Part shown: positions 46,199 to 57,510 of the stretch, one piece after another
Numbering within the stretch: the stretch's first letter is position 1
Layout: each line of letters opens with the position of its first letter
Notes under the pieces: generated by a model
The model's database searches: none
The model's input: the letters and a program-made list of their open reading frames with translations, nothing else
What the model was told of the DNA's origin: nothing
Made by a program: the position numbers and the translations under genes
NCBI GenBank assembly: GCA_022559845.1
Contig: CM040120.1
Location: 308,300,740 to 308,364,739, forward strand
Origin: Amorphophallus konjac
Lineage: Eukaryota > Streptophyta > Magnoliopsida > Alismatales > Araceae
Reading direction: 5' to 3'
DNA length: 64,000 bases

Positions 46199-47449
46199 AT
46201 GGTCGTGTCTTTTGGACCCCTTGTTGTCGCGTGTCTTGCCACCCATGGCTATTTGGTGGCGCCAATCCAATTCGGCAGTTTCCCGCCTATCGTCGGCTTC
46301 CCCAACTTCTTGGGGGTCACATTCGTGGAGCTCCTACACGTCCAGGAGATGTAACCGGTCACCGTCAAAGAGGTGACCCCGACTGATGCTGCAGCGGTGG
46401 GCTGGCACGTCTACCACATTGATTCCCGTGCATCCGCCAACAGGAAGCGCACACCGGCCGCTAGGAGGTTGGCCAAGAAGAACCCCGGCGCATTGCAAAG
46501 CTGGCTATCTACTTCGGGCAAGTCCGTGCTCATCGGAGGCATCCGAGTATTTCTGAATGGCCGACAGGCCAGGATTACACCCAACAAAGTGATTTCAATG
46601 GTGCCGGTGCGCAATACCTTCCAAGTGCTGGCCCAGTACAAGATGGACCACTCCGAGTCCAAGATGAAGGGCCAGTTAGCCCCAAAGCCAGCCAAATGCA
46701 AGCAGATATGGGTGCCCAGGCAAGCACGTGCCCCGATTTCAACTACACTAAGGTCTGCCATGATTGACAGACCTGTGAGAAGAAGAGAAGAACAAGAAGA
46801 GAAGACCGAGATGCCGGTCTCGTCGCGTCTCGAACGAGCACCCTCGGGTTGCGTTCGATGGGCAGATATCTACTCTCATGATAAGAAGCACAGGGGGGGG
46901 GTAACCTTACAAGGCCACTGCACCTACAAGTCTCCGGCACCAGCCAAAGTGTCGCAATATATGATACGCCTTGTCAAAGGGCAAAATGATACTACTCCAG
47001 CCGCCCGGGGGCAATCCCACGGCATTCAAGACACCTCGCTCGGGGCGCTGCGATCCCTAAGATCTATGATGATTCGGAGAAGCAGGCATCTCCAGATATT
47101 CACCTGTAACACGGTCGGAGTGACCGGCCGCTATGAAAATTCATCTATGGAAGCTGCTGTCGAGATAACACAAGCTCGTGTTGAAGAAACTGGCATGGAT
47201 CTAATCACGATGACTGCAAATGCGATAATCGTTGAAGAGGAAGGAGAAAGACTAGCGCTCGCTTTAGATATGCCATCGGAAGGGCAGGGTCATGCCTCCG
47301 ACTCCTCTATGCCCGATCCGGGTACTATGAAGATGATGCTGCAAAGATATCAACAAGAAGCTGAGATGCCGAGAAGGCAGCTCAGTGAGCTGAGCACACA
47401 TCCCGCAGCCTCGAGACAGACTGAAGTTCTCCATGAAACCTTGCAATGA
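46199..47449 (+). pseudogene. ORF1 of Tat/Ogre-type element P2
   Basis: This is the best-preserved copy of the extra upstream ORF in the window. The ATG at 46199 opens MVVSFGPLVVACLATHGYLV. A single in-frame TAA (46352-46354) interrupts it, and the frame then stays open to the TGA at 47447. Landmarks are AARRLAKKNPGALQ, SGKSVLIGGIRVFLNGRQAR, KCKQIWVPR, an Arg/Glu-rich linker, and LQIFTCNTVGVTGRYE. The last 60 residues (MKMMLQRYQQEAEMPRRQLS) look like a coiled coil. Full length would be 416 residues. Past the TGA the same frame continues into the Pro/Gln-rich gag N-terminus, so ORF1 and gag may once have been a single frame. P1 (15635-14332) and P3 (34767) carry homologous starts. No enzymatic motif is visible and its function is unknown. 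Confidence 0.78.
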
Positions 47450-48790
47450 GGTGCTAATGAATTTGAAGCTTTCCCTCCAATGATGGCCTCTCAACAGGCA
47501 CCTAATTACACTGGGGGTATGACCCCACTACCGCAGCCCGCTCCTCATCATCAGGGGATTGCAGATGCACCTCAAGCAACAACGCCAATGGTCCCGCAGA
47601 TGTAGCAAGCTCGGCTATGTCCAAGGCCGGTTGACCAGGCAATGATGAACAAATTAATGATAGAACAGATGATCAAAGAGAAGCTGACCAATAGAGGCGA
47701 TGATGATCATGCCTCGTTCGATGTTTACAAGGTGCTGTATCCGGTTCACCATGCTTCCAAGAAACTACCTACTGGCGTCAGTAAGCCGCCGAAGTTTGAT
47801 AAATTCAATGGGTAAGGCTCGCCAAAGAACATATAGCACACTATATCAACGTGATGGGTGACCTAGCCATGGAAAAATCCTACCTATTGAAGTTCTTCGG
47901 GGCCTCCCTCATGGGCCACGCCTTTGAATGGTATTCAAATCTACTGGCCGAATCTATTAGTGATTGGCCAGATATGCAACGGAAGTTCTGGGAACGGTTC
48001 CGCGTTGCTGAAAGAGAGGTCACCATGGCCAAGCTGTATGCCTCCAAATAGAAGAATGATGAAACAGCCTTGGAGTATATTAAAAGATGGCGGAACCTCA
48101 GCATGAGATGCAAGCGTCCGCCACATAAAGAGGATGCGGTGCAAATATGCAAACAAAACCTGAGGCGGGAGATCCTCGAAAAGATGATCAGAATTGAAAT
48201 AAGGTCTTTTGACCGATTAAACAATGTTGTGGCGGAGGTCGAAGCCTTCCTTTCCAGTGGTTCCTCTGCCCCTGCTGTTGCAAGCTAGAAGGCCAAAGCA
48301 ACTGATAAAAGGCCCGAGCCTAGGGAAGTTCATACAGTCGACTTCAAGGTGTTCGAGCGGCAAAAGATGAAGGAGTCGCCCACCCTCCACCCGTCAAGCC
48401 GGCTGAGTGGCAGGATGGCCCCTCCTTGCGAGACAGGATGAACAAGCCCTATTCCTTTCCTAAGGATAAAACCCATGTCCTATTTGAATGGGCCGCTCAA
48501 CACAACGAAATCACTCTTCCGGAGCCAAAGAGACCCGGTGATGCCCGAAGAAAAGATGATCCCCGATTCTGCCCATACCATCAGGCACTTGGGCACCCCA
48601 TTGAAGACTGTTATGTATTTAAAAACATTATTGAAAGTCTGATCAGAAAAGGGTTGCTCCAGATGGATGAACATAAAGTGGATCCTCCGCGTCCACACGA
48701 GCTACCCGATCTGAAGAGGGGAGTCAACATGGTATCTTTATACCACCTATTACCTGAAGAGGTGTCTGAGGCTTCCACAACCTACACTAA
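47450..48790 (+). pseudogene. gag: Gag of element P2, first module (capsid and zinc knuckle)
   Basis: Gag builds the particle. The N-terminal part (47450-47815) is Pro/Gln-rich and shares the ORF1 frame, with one TAG and then an indel near 47815 (after PKFDKFNG). From 47851 the capsid domain reads LKFFGASLMGHAFEWYSNL and FWERFRVAEREVTMAKL, meets a TAG at 48049-48051, and continues ETALEYIKRWRNLSMRC and NLRREILEKM. After a TAG (48286) and a frameshift near 48375, the third frame gives LRDRMNKPYSFPKDKTHVLF and a CCHC-like knuckle CPYHQALGHPIEDC followed by LIRKGLLQM, as in Ogre/Tat gag. An acidic tail (SSSQDDEEDDEEARLPP) extends to 49091. No protease follows. Confidence 0.83.
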
Positions 48791-49559
48791 TGAGCACATC
48801 CTACGGGGACGTTTAGAACCCCCGGGCCCGATACAAGAAGCTAAGGGAAAATTAGAAGTGTCGTGCACACTAGATGGCATGTTGCTTGGGCATACGCCGA
48901 CCGTAAAAAAGAAGAAAAAGAAGACCTCAAAGAACAGAGGGAGGAGCATTGTTCTCTCCTACGATACATTATCAACCTTACCCAGCTCGAGCCAAGATGA
49001 TGAAGAAGATGATGAAGAAGCACGCCTCCCACCGGCCTATGAGGAGGCATGTCATAATACCCCTCCCCCATGTGAGGGCATGGGGGCATAAATGTCGACC
49101 TCCGGGGGACAAGATGCTCGCGGTAATGATGATAAGATGCCACTGAATCCACCCAAAATCGAGATAGGGGGCAGTGCTCCTGACTTTTCCCAACCTGATC
49201 CTGCCATGGTAGGGAGCTATATCAAAGACTGTAAGAAGTCGAAGAGATATAAAAAATTAAGCAAGATGGGCTTATACTTAGCCATACCCGGGCAAGCCGG
49301 GCCTTCATCCAAGGCTTTACAAGGTGGTGTTGAGCCACTCAGAACCTCACCACCGCCAGCCACACCTAAGCTAGCAGATGATCATGCAGAGGGTAGCCCC
49401 CCTCAACAGCTACAACACATGCCTTTGATACATCCTTCAGCCTCACGAGGGCATCAGGGCACATGCATGATACCTCATACTATGTCGGGGATAAACCTGC
49501 TTCTACAATCAGCTGGCTCGCACCCGAGTACGATAGCTCCGACGGTGATGAATAAGCCA
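48791..49559 (+). other. Linker between the two gag modules of P2
   Basis: The open frame of the first module continues to 49091 with a Lys-rich then Asp/Glu-rich segment, followed by a second open frame (49092 on) that is Pro/Ser-rich and has no homology I recognise. It ends where similarity to the first module resumes (VEGEVTKAELQ near 49590). Confidence 0.5.
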
Positions 49560-50351
49560 AGGGTCGAGCGAACGGCCAAGATGAAGCTGGTCGAGGGGGA
49601 AGTCACTAAGGCCGAATTGCAGATGATTAAATAAAGAGACGATGAGTCCGTTCTGGACTATACAAGAAAAGGGAGAAATCCTCATGAAAGATGCAGGTGC
49701 CCTCCGAGTTACGGGGACACCGTTCAAAGGTGCGAAAGAAATCTGAAAGATGAAATCCTACAAAGGGTGATGAACATTGAAGTCAAAACCCTTGAACAGC
49801 TAAATGATCTGGCAGCTGATCCTGAGGCCTTCTTGGCGAGGTATTGTCCGGCTACTGCTGCCCTGACCTGGAAAGATGAGCTAGCCGGCAAGCATCTGGC
49901 GCAAGAGGAAACATGCACCTCAGATTTTAAGGCTTTCAAGCTACAAAAGAAGAAGACGAAAGAGGTTGGCGGGGTCTCCCCCACCAAACTTGTTGAACAA
50001 ACACCTTCACTAAGGGATAAAATGAAGAAGCCCTATTCTTTCTCAAGAGACAAGACTCGAATCCTCTTCGAGTCGGCCCGAGAACATGGCAAGATTGTGC
50101 TCCCAGAGTCGAAAAGACCGAGCGATGTCAAAAGGAGGGACGACCCCTGATTCTGTCGATATCATCGAATGATGGGGCATTCTCTCGAAGATTGCTATAC
50201 ATTTAAAGATGTCATTGAAGGCCTGATCAGGAGAGGTGAATTACAAATGGGCGAGTACAAGGTGGACCCACCGCGTCCCCATCAAATGTCTGACTTAAAG
50301 AAGGCACCTAATACGGCCGCGCCGCACCAGCCAAAGAATGATATGCTCTGA
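49560..50351 (+). pseudogene. gag: Gag of element P2, duplicated C-terminal module
   Basis: Repeats the second half of the gag above: VEGEVTKAELQMIK, a TAA (49632-49634), SVLDYTRKGRNPHERCRC, NLKDEILQRVMNIEVKTL, LRDKMKKPYSFSRDKTRILF and the knuckle CRYHRMMGHSLEDC, followed by LIRRGELQM and YKVDPPRPHQMSDLKK. By eye about two-thirds of residues agree with the first module around the knuckle and about 40 percent before it, so this is an old duplication or a fusion of two related elements. The N-terminal capsid half (the FFGASLMGHAFEW part) is not repeated. One further stop (50148-50150) lies just before the knuckle. It ends at the stop after KNDML (50351). Confidence 0.82.
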
Positions 50352-51230
50352 AGGGCATTCCAAGTGCCCTGAACTACGGCAGGAAGCTGGAGAAGAGGCT
50401 GAAATATGTAAATGGCACCCCGTTCTGGGGGCAAATGTGTGAAATATGTATGGCTACTGCCAGACATGCCCTTCCCCCCCTCTTAGGGGCGATGATCACT
50501 TGTAATAGTGATGAATGAAATGATAATATAGGCCTTTCGGGGGCCGTTCTACCGTAGATTTCTGCACTGGATATCGATTGATGATTACAGAGGCTATCCA
50601 AATGATGAAGGCCCATATGGCAATAAAAAAAAGGAAAAAAGAGGATAAAGAGGCTATGGAAATAATGATGAAAATCATGATGAACGATGGTGATAAAATG
50701 ACCACGTGGATCATGATGAATGATAAAAAAATATGAAAAAGAAGAAAAAATGTTGATGAAAGATATAGATGGTGCCCTATTTTGAGGGGTAATGCATGAA
50801 AAAAAATAATTAAAAAAATCAAAAAGGGTGAAGAAGAAATGATGAAAGAGGTAGATGATACCCCATGTTTGAGGGGGGATGCATATCAAAAAAATGAACG
50901 AATGAATGAATGGTGATGATGTATGAAATCATGAAAGATATAGATGATCCCCATTCTGGGGGTAGATGTACGAAATGTCAGTAATGGTGTACATGACTAT
51001 TGCCGGGTATATTCCCCCTTACTAGGGGCAATGATCGCTCATAGCAGTGATGAATGAATTGGTCATATAGGCTTTTCGAGGCCAGTTCTATTGTAGATCC
51101 CTACACTGCACGCTTGTTGCGGATGTCGAGGGCGGCTATCCAAATGGTGGGGTCCCAGATAGCAATGAATGATTAATGATGAACAAATGAAGAATGATAG
51201 AAGCACACCTACTCACCGATGTTCAGGTCG
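50352..51230 (+). repeat. 3' untranslated region of P2 with a 539-bp direct repeat
   Basis: Segments 50430-50622 and 50962-51165 are diverged copies (CTTAGGGGC-ATGATC, TAGTGATGAATGAA, ATATAGGC-TTTCG, GGCTATCCAAATG), 539 bases apart. The AT-rich spacer has repeated GATGATGAAA words. Gag passes directly into this region, so the whole pol gene is missing. Confidence 0.75.
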
Positions 51231-51790
51231 GAAGATGCTCGATATTATTCGAAAGAATGTCAATATGTCGATATTTAGGCCAATGGATGAACAGTAACAC
51301 TCAAAGGAGAAAATGATGAATGCATCGGTATTTAAGCCGATAGATGAATAGCAGTATTCCAAGATGAGGATGATGAATGCATCGGCGCCCAAGCTAGTAG
51401 ATGCCCAACAATGTTCAAAAGATGCTCAACGATGCTCAAAAAAAGTGATGTTCAAGATGCCCAACAATATTCAAAGATATTCAAGATGTTCAAAGATATC
51501 AAAGATGTTCAACCGCTGGCGTTCAGCCTGGCAGATGTTCAAAAATATTCAAAGATGTTCAAGATGTTCGACCGCTGACGTTCAACCCGACAGATGTCTA
51601 AAGATGTTTGAGGATACTCAAGATGTCCAACCATCGGTGGCCATATCGATAGATATCCCAAGCTATTCAAATACTCAACTATCGGCACTCAGCCCGACAG
51701 ATGTTCAAAGAGACTCAAAAATGTTAAAGATGGTCGACTATCGGCACTCAGTCGGACAGATGTCCCGTGTCTGCCGAGTGTGTTATCGGT
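51231..51790. repeat. GATGTTCAAAGATATTCAA-type short tandem repeats
   Basis: 10-16 base words (GATGTTCAAA, GATATTCAA, GATGCTCAA), overlaid by a longer unit of about 70-100 bases containing ATCGGCACTCAGCCCGACAG. The 142-codon ORF over it is spurious. Confidence 0.82.
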
Positions 51791-52112
51791 AGCTGTTTCG
51801 TGGCATGGGTCATCTCCTTTCCTTATGAGACGTAAGCGATGTTGCCTTGTTCCGGAGGTGTCGGACTTGTGTTCACTGGTGTGCTATGCTCGTTCTGTGG
51901 ATCGGTGTGTCTTGAGATCTGGAGCATGTGCCTGTGATTATGGTCTGGCAGTGTCCCTTTGAATTATGTTTTTCGAGAATTGTGTTATCGTGTTTTGTGT
52001 TTGAGGTTTGGCTGATGCTTGGAGAGCGTAGCCAGTACTTTGGGTTTGTTCTTCCCTGTTCACTTGTTAGCTCCTTGAATTTCGAGGATGAAATTCTTTA
52101 AGGGGGGAGGAC
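51791..52112 (+). other. 3' end of a Tekay-type element with polypurine tract
   Basis: TTTCGAGGATGAAATTCTTT, then AAGGGGGGAGGAC, directly before the LTR start at 52113. This phrase is the standard 3' end of Tekay/chromovirus elements. No coding sequence remains upstream of it. Confidence 0.72.
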
Positions 52113-52861
52113 TATAATATATTGGATTCTTCGGATTGGAATCGGAGAGTTATCGGATCGCTTTCGTGGGTCCTGATACGTGTTTTACGATCCACGCGGG
52201 TTTTTCCCTTGTATAATTTGTAGAACCCTGTGGAGAGTTGACCGTTGAGTTTTGCTACTCAAGGACGCTACAAGTGTGTTGTGCTCGTTCCGAGGATCGC
52301 AAAGACTATTTTTTCGTATTTTTCTGAATTTACAGAATTTCGTGCCGAAAATCAGATTTTAGGAAATATTGCTAATTTCATATTTTCTTTTTCTTTTAAT
52401 GTAGCACCCCCGATAAAAAAAATCATTGAGTAAATTTAAAACTTCTTCCTAAAAGAAATCATACATGAAGGCCTTACATAAATAACCCAACCTCATGAGG
52501 ACTATAATATAAATATACAAGCCAACCTTACCTTATGCCATAAGGAATCATGAGGGCTTTATGTAAAGAATCAAAACCTTATGGGGACTAGTATATAAAT
52601 GTACAACCCACTTTATGCATAGTACGTAATGAACTCTTTTCTAAAGAATCTTATAATGAGAGGCTTTGTATAAAGAGCCAAACCATGAGAGGGTTATTAT
52701 ATAAATGTACAAGACAACTTTATGCACATGGGTAGTACGTAAGTGGGTGTCCTTTCCACCACCCAAATGTAAATGGCACCCTGACCAGGGCGCCAATTAC
52801 ACAATTGAAGACCATGTGAGGAGGCGCCATTTCCCTTGGGGCCCCATCCCATTAAAGTATT

Positions 52862-52866
<5 letters not shown>

Positions 52867-52914
<48 letters not shown>
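52867..52914. repeat. (TA)24 microsatellite
   Basis: An uninterrupted TA repeat of about 48 bases inside the solo LTR. ORFs made of IYIYIY residues over it are artefacts. Confidence 0.95.
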
Positions 52915-52917
<3 letters not shown>

Positions 52918-53689
52918 CATGAAGGCCAACACGTGAGAGTGGCAATTGTGTCTAACAGTTAACGTCCTCTTGCAAGGGCATCATTATCATGAATAGTACC
53001 ACCTAGATTAATAGACGACCCCTTACAAGGTCGTCATTTCATTTCTGTTTCTAGAAGGGTGGAACACAAACAACCCCATTTAGCTGGCAAAGCCCATGCC
53101 TACTCAGCCGGACCCGCAAGGCAATAAACCAATGTTTTATGACTCCCTATAACTAATTCCCTCCGTAGCACTGGCAGAGGCTACTGCCATCATTCAGTGC
53201 TGCTTGCAGAAGGGAATATTTCCCTTCATTCCCTCAGAAAACGTGAAGTTTACGTCTTACTGCTGAAGCTTTGCGGCGGCGGAGAACGTGTGGCTTCATC
53301 CTATCATCTATACCTCGTAATCACGTCAAAAGGTAGGTGTTCTCAAGTCCTTGCCTAACTAGTAGCTAAATAGGTTAACTTATGCATGCTTAGAGTTAGA
53401 TTAACTCATTATCCATGCTATATTACCTGGCTTTACCGTGATCAAGAAATGACCATGTATATACCATGTTACACATATTTTAATATCCTGTTACACTTAT
53501 CATGTATGATTTTATACACCATCTATTACCATGATTTTATGAGTTTTAAACAAAAATCTGTTATCATGATTTCATGAGTTTTGAACATATCTTATTACAC
53601 TAGTTTTACAGTCTTAATAATAGTGTTTTAGCCTTAGTATATAACCTCTGCTACCTGAGTTTTAAAATCCCGAGAAGCCCAACCCTCTG

Positions 53690-54820
53690 GTAAATAGTGC
53701 CCCTGACCAGGGCGCCAATTCCCTAAGGGGCGCCCCCAGCCAGGGCGCCAATTAAATGAAGACACTTCACAGTGTCGTCATTTTTATTTCCATAATTTCT
53801 AGTAATTGATAATTCAACACATTCAAAAATCCATAACTACTGAATTAAACCACGAAAATTCTGCATGAATATGTTTCTGTGATCCTGACATTTTCCTCTA
53901 CCTGCTCGTACCCTTAATTCCTGAATCAGAGCACTTTCATACTGATGAATAGTGAACCACCCTCATGTAAATGGTGCCCCTGACCAGGGCGCCAATTACA
54001 AAATTGAAGACTTCACGCATGGTCGCCAATTAATTGAAGACCATGTGCAATGACGTCAATTCTATTTTCTGATATTTCTAGTAATTAGTAAATCAACGCA
54101 TTCAAAAATCCATAACTATCAAACTGAACCATGAAAATTTTGTCTGAATATACTTCTGTGACCCTCAGATTTTTCTCTACCTGTCCATGTCCTCGAACTC
54201 TGATTCGAAGAACCTTTGGAAAAATGAATAGTAATTTGTGTCACAGAACGTACCATTCTGATACGAAGCATAACCCACTTGAAAAATAACTCTATTGATA
54301 ACCCTACGCAGTGTCGTCAATTAGTTGAACATGTACATCAATTAGTGACACCCCGAGGAGTCTTCAATTAAATGAAGACTACTCACAGGGGCGCCAATTC
54401 CATTTTTTTGAGAAATTAAAGATACAACATTAGAAAATTTCATATCTATGGAATGAAAACCCAATAATTATACATGAACATGTTTATGAACTCCCGAGGA
54501 TTTACACTACCTGTTCATGTCCTTACTTTCAATTTTCGAGAAACTTTTTCAGAATGAACAGTACTTTGAGTCACAAAACGTATCCACCGGATGAAAATCA
54601 CCCAATGAAATTGGCGCCCCAAGCCAGAGCGCCAATTTATCAATTAGCGGCAGCCAGCAACTCTTCAATTAAATGAAGACTCTCGAAAGGCAGGCCTTAC
54701 CCCAGGCTCCAATTCATTAAAAAGGGGGTCCTCCCTCAGGCGCCAATTGCCTGAATAGGGGGTCCTCCCCTAGGCACCAATTCCCTGAAACAGGGGCTGT
54801 ACCCCAGGCGCCAATTCAAT
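53690..54820. repeat. GGCGCCAATT motif series in solo LTR
   Basis: About 14 sites of the type CCAGGGCGCCAATT, many paired with an upstream AATTGGCGCC or GTGCCCCTGACC. One forms AATTGGCGCCCCAAGCCAGA followed by GCGCCAATT (54610-54639). Intervening text alternates with AATTGAAGAC. Confidence 0.85.
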
Positions 54821-56849
54821 GATTACAACTTCTGATCTTGATCTGTCTCGTGATTCGTACAAACACATTCTTGAATTCCATTCCATGAAAATCTATTTGT
54901 GTATATCCTACATGGTTTAACCTTGAACCTCTTAAACTACCATTTGGGAGTGTTGGAGCTAAGTGCCCTGCGGGGCAAAGTGCTACGTTGTGGGAGCCAC
55001 CTCTTGAGGCCGTACGGCGCAAAGTGCTACACGACGGGAGCCACCTCTTGAGCCTGTAGGGGCCACCTCTAGAGTCCTCCATAACCAAATGACTAGTTAA
55101 TCTTTGTCTGTAATACTACGTTTCTTAATTTCTTGAAATTCCATATTGGCTATAAATGAGAGTGGATGTTAAAAGTAATACATGAAATGATGTGTGTATA
55201 GGGCCCGGTCTGGTCCTGGGAGGAGCACCCGAAGGTACTTGTGCACATGGGAGTTTATTGACCACGGTGTTTAGCATTGCACCGGAGTACTTGCTTGACT
55301 TGAGACACTCCACCCCTACTCTCTCTCTCCTTACTTACTTGACTTGCGTGGCTCGGAACGGGCAATACTTGACTTGTGGCCCGAGAAAGGGCAAAATACT
55401 TACATGATAATAGCCAATTCTACTGATACGTACTTGACATTACTTGCTTGAATTGAATTTTACTTGCTCGTACCTGAGATATACTTGTACATGAGTTCAT
55501 TCTTGCACCTACGTTCATATTTGTACATGAATCCCTATATGCCCCGAAGTGGCATCTACTATAAATTCTTGGAAATGTTGCTTGTCAAATACTTGAAATC
55601 TTGTTATACTCTCTTTATACAGTTCCTGATTTTCTTACTCGTACATCATGCATAGCAATACGGATAATACATGCAACTATAAATCACTTAAAGATTGCTC
55701 GAATTTGAGATGTAATTCCTACTGAGCAATTCACTCATCCAGTTGCTTCCTAACATTTTCAGGTGATTCGGATAGCGACGTCCACAAGAATGGGTTTGAG
55801 ATCGAGTGAAGAGTGCTAAAACACCATTCGTCTATCATTAGCTAGTCGCCTCTTTTGAATTTATTTGAGTCTACCTTGTACTCCCAGCTATGTCAGTTAG
55901 TGGTATAGACCTTATTAAGGCATGTAGCCTAGTGTTTGGCTTTTAAATTTGGAATTTGTCATAGACTATCTATTAATTCCTTTGGTTAATCAGATAATCA
56001 TCACTTGAACTATTGGGATTATTAGATTTTATTAGTCTTTTGCGCATTCCGTAATTATGTATGTCAAAAAAATTATCGCTCTAATGACACGATCTATATA
56101 GACGCATCACGCATCCGAGTATCTTCCGCGCTCGGGACGTGACATTTAACCTCTCTCTCTCCTTCGTCTCTCCTCACCGTTGTTCACTTCTCTCCCTCCG
56201 TTCTTTCTCCTCTCTTCTCCTCTCTCCGCGGGGCGTGCGACCGTGGCAAGGTGGGCGCGGCAGGAACGTCGTGGAGTTATCGTGGAGCATGGTGGCGTGA
56301 AGGATGGAGCGTGGCATTGGCGAGATCCCTCGGTGGATTCAAAGCTGGCGTGGGTGGGTTCATGTGATGGTTTTCAGCGTATCGTGGTCATTTCGGTGTG
56401 TGATATCTTCGGTGGAGGTAGGGGGACAGATGCCCTACTTCTCTTCTGCATTCCATTACGATTTGGAGCCGAACGGTGTGAGTTTGAGTGGGTTTTGCTT
56501 CGGTTGGGCGAAATGCATGTTTGGGAGGTGTAAGCCATGTTCGGCATTCTAGGAGACAATTTTTAACCTAGTTTGTTTCATTTGAACCCCTGGCATGTTG
56601 GGAATCCATTCCCGCCAGTTTTACTGTATTTGGTCAAGAATCGGAGTCGGTATGAGCCCGACTATCCCCGTGACTCATTTTGGGTCGATTCGTGGGAATC
56701 GCCCGTTTCTTGCGTTTTTGTGTGCGGATTGATCCCTTCCGGCTTGTGGAAGGTTGATATTGTGTCTAGGGTTGTTTCCCGGTTGTTTAGACACTATTGA
56801 GGCATGAAAATGACCGATTTTGAGCTTCCCTACGGTTTACCCGCCGTAT

Positions 56850-57510
56850 GGGAGTGGCAGTCCAACCAGGAACCACCACTAGGGTGAGGCGGCCCTATGG
56901 GGACCGCTACCAAGCTCCATAAACAGTAGGTAAGTCGGTTTGGCTTTGCAGTCTCGCGATTGACCGCATGAGTCCGCTAGCGGCCTAGGACGGACCGCTA
57001 AGCATGTGTATAGCGGCCTAAGGAGGACCGCTAGTATCTGAGTAACGGCCCAAGGGTGACCGCTACTCTTTGCGTTGTTTTGGCTATGTCGGTTCGATGG
57101 CTAAACGGCCAGGAGACTGACCGCCATTGAGGTCTTAGCGGCCCTTGGTGGACCATTTTTTATCGGTGGATTTTGGTCAACGTTTTAAGTCAGTTCGGGC
57201 AAGTGATCTAGCTCCGACCGCATGGTGTCCTTGGCGGCCTTGGGTTGACTGTCAGGTTTTGTGAAATGGTTTAAGGTAGACCGTTTAGTGGTTTTGACTG
57301 GTTAAGTCGGTTCGGGGGTTGACTGGGCTAAGCGGCCAGGCCATGACCACTATAGTCAGCTTGCAGCCCTAAGGAGACCATCTGGGGCCAGTAGCAGCCT
57401 CAGGCAGACCGCAAGGCTCCTGTTTTCGTGAATTTGATATCTGGGGTTTCTCTTGAAGGTAGCGGCCCTTTGGATGGCCTCCAGGTTGGTCTAGCGGCCA
57501 GGGTGAGACC
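56850..57510. repeat. TAGCGGCC...GACCGCTA interrupted palindrome array
   Basis: At least 12 copies of the form TAGCGGCCNNNGGNNGACCGCTA, such as TAGCGGCCTAGGACGGACCG and TAGCGGCCTAAGGAGGACCG. Arms are constant, the 5-8 base centre varies, and spacing is 25-90 bases. Later copies are decayed. Confidence 0.88.

Larger units (their letters stand above)
52400..56144 (+). mobile_element. Tekay-type Gypsy solo LTR (3745 bp) with perfect TSD, nested
   Basis: Starts TGTAGCACCCCCGATAAAAA, ends GCGCTCGGGACGTGACA, and is flanked by TTTAA on both sides (52395-52399, 56145-56149). It lacks a PBS and polypurine tract. LTR D at 12657 is the same family in the opposite orientation. It contains a perfect (TA)n run (52867-52914) and a series of GGCGCCAATT motifs (52778-54820). 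It inserted into the Tekay-type LTR T-A. Confidence 0.92.

Noticed and set aside
52697..52962. ORFs with IYIYIY tracts
   Set aside because: They are translations of the TA microsatellite on both strands.
56180..56552. 117-codon and 82-codon ORFs in the Tekay LTR
   Set aside because: Two frames are open over the same bases in an LTR leader, and the homologous part of T-B does not preserve the protein.
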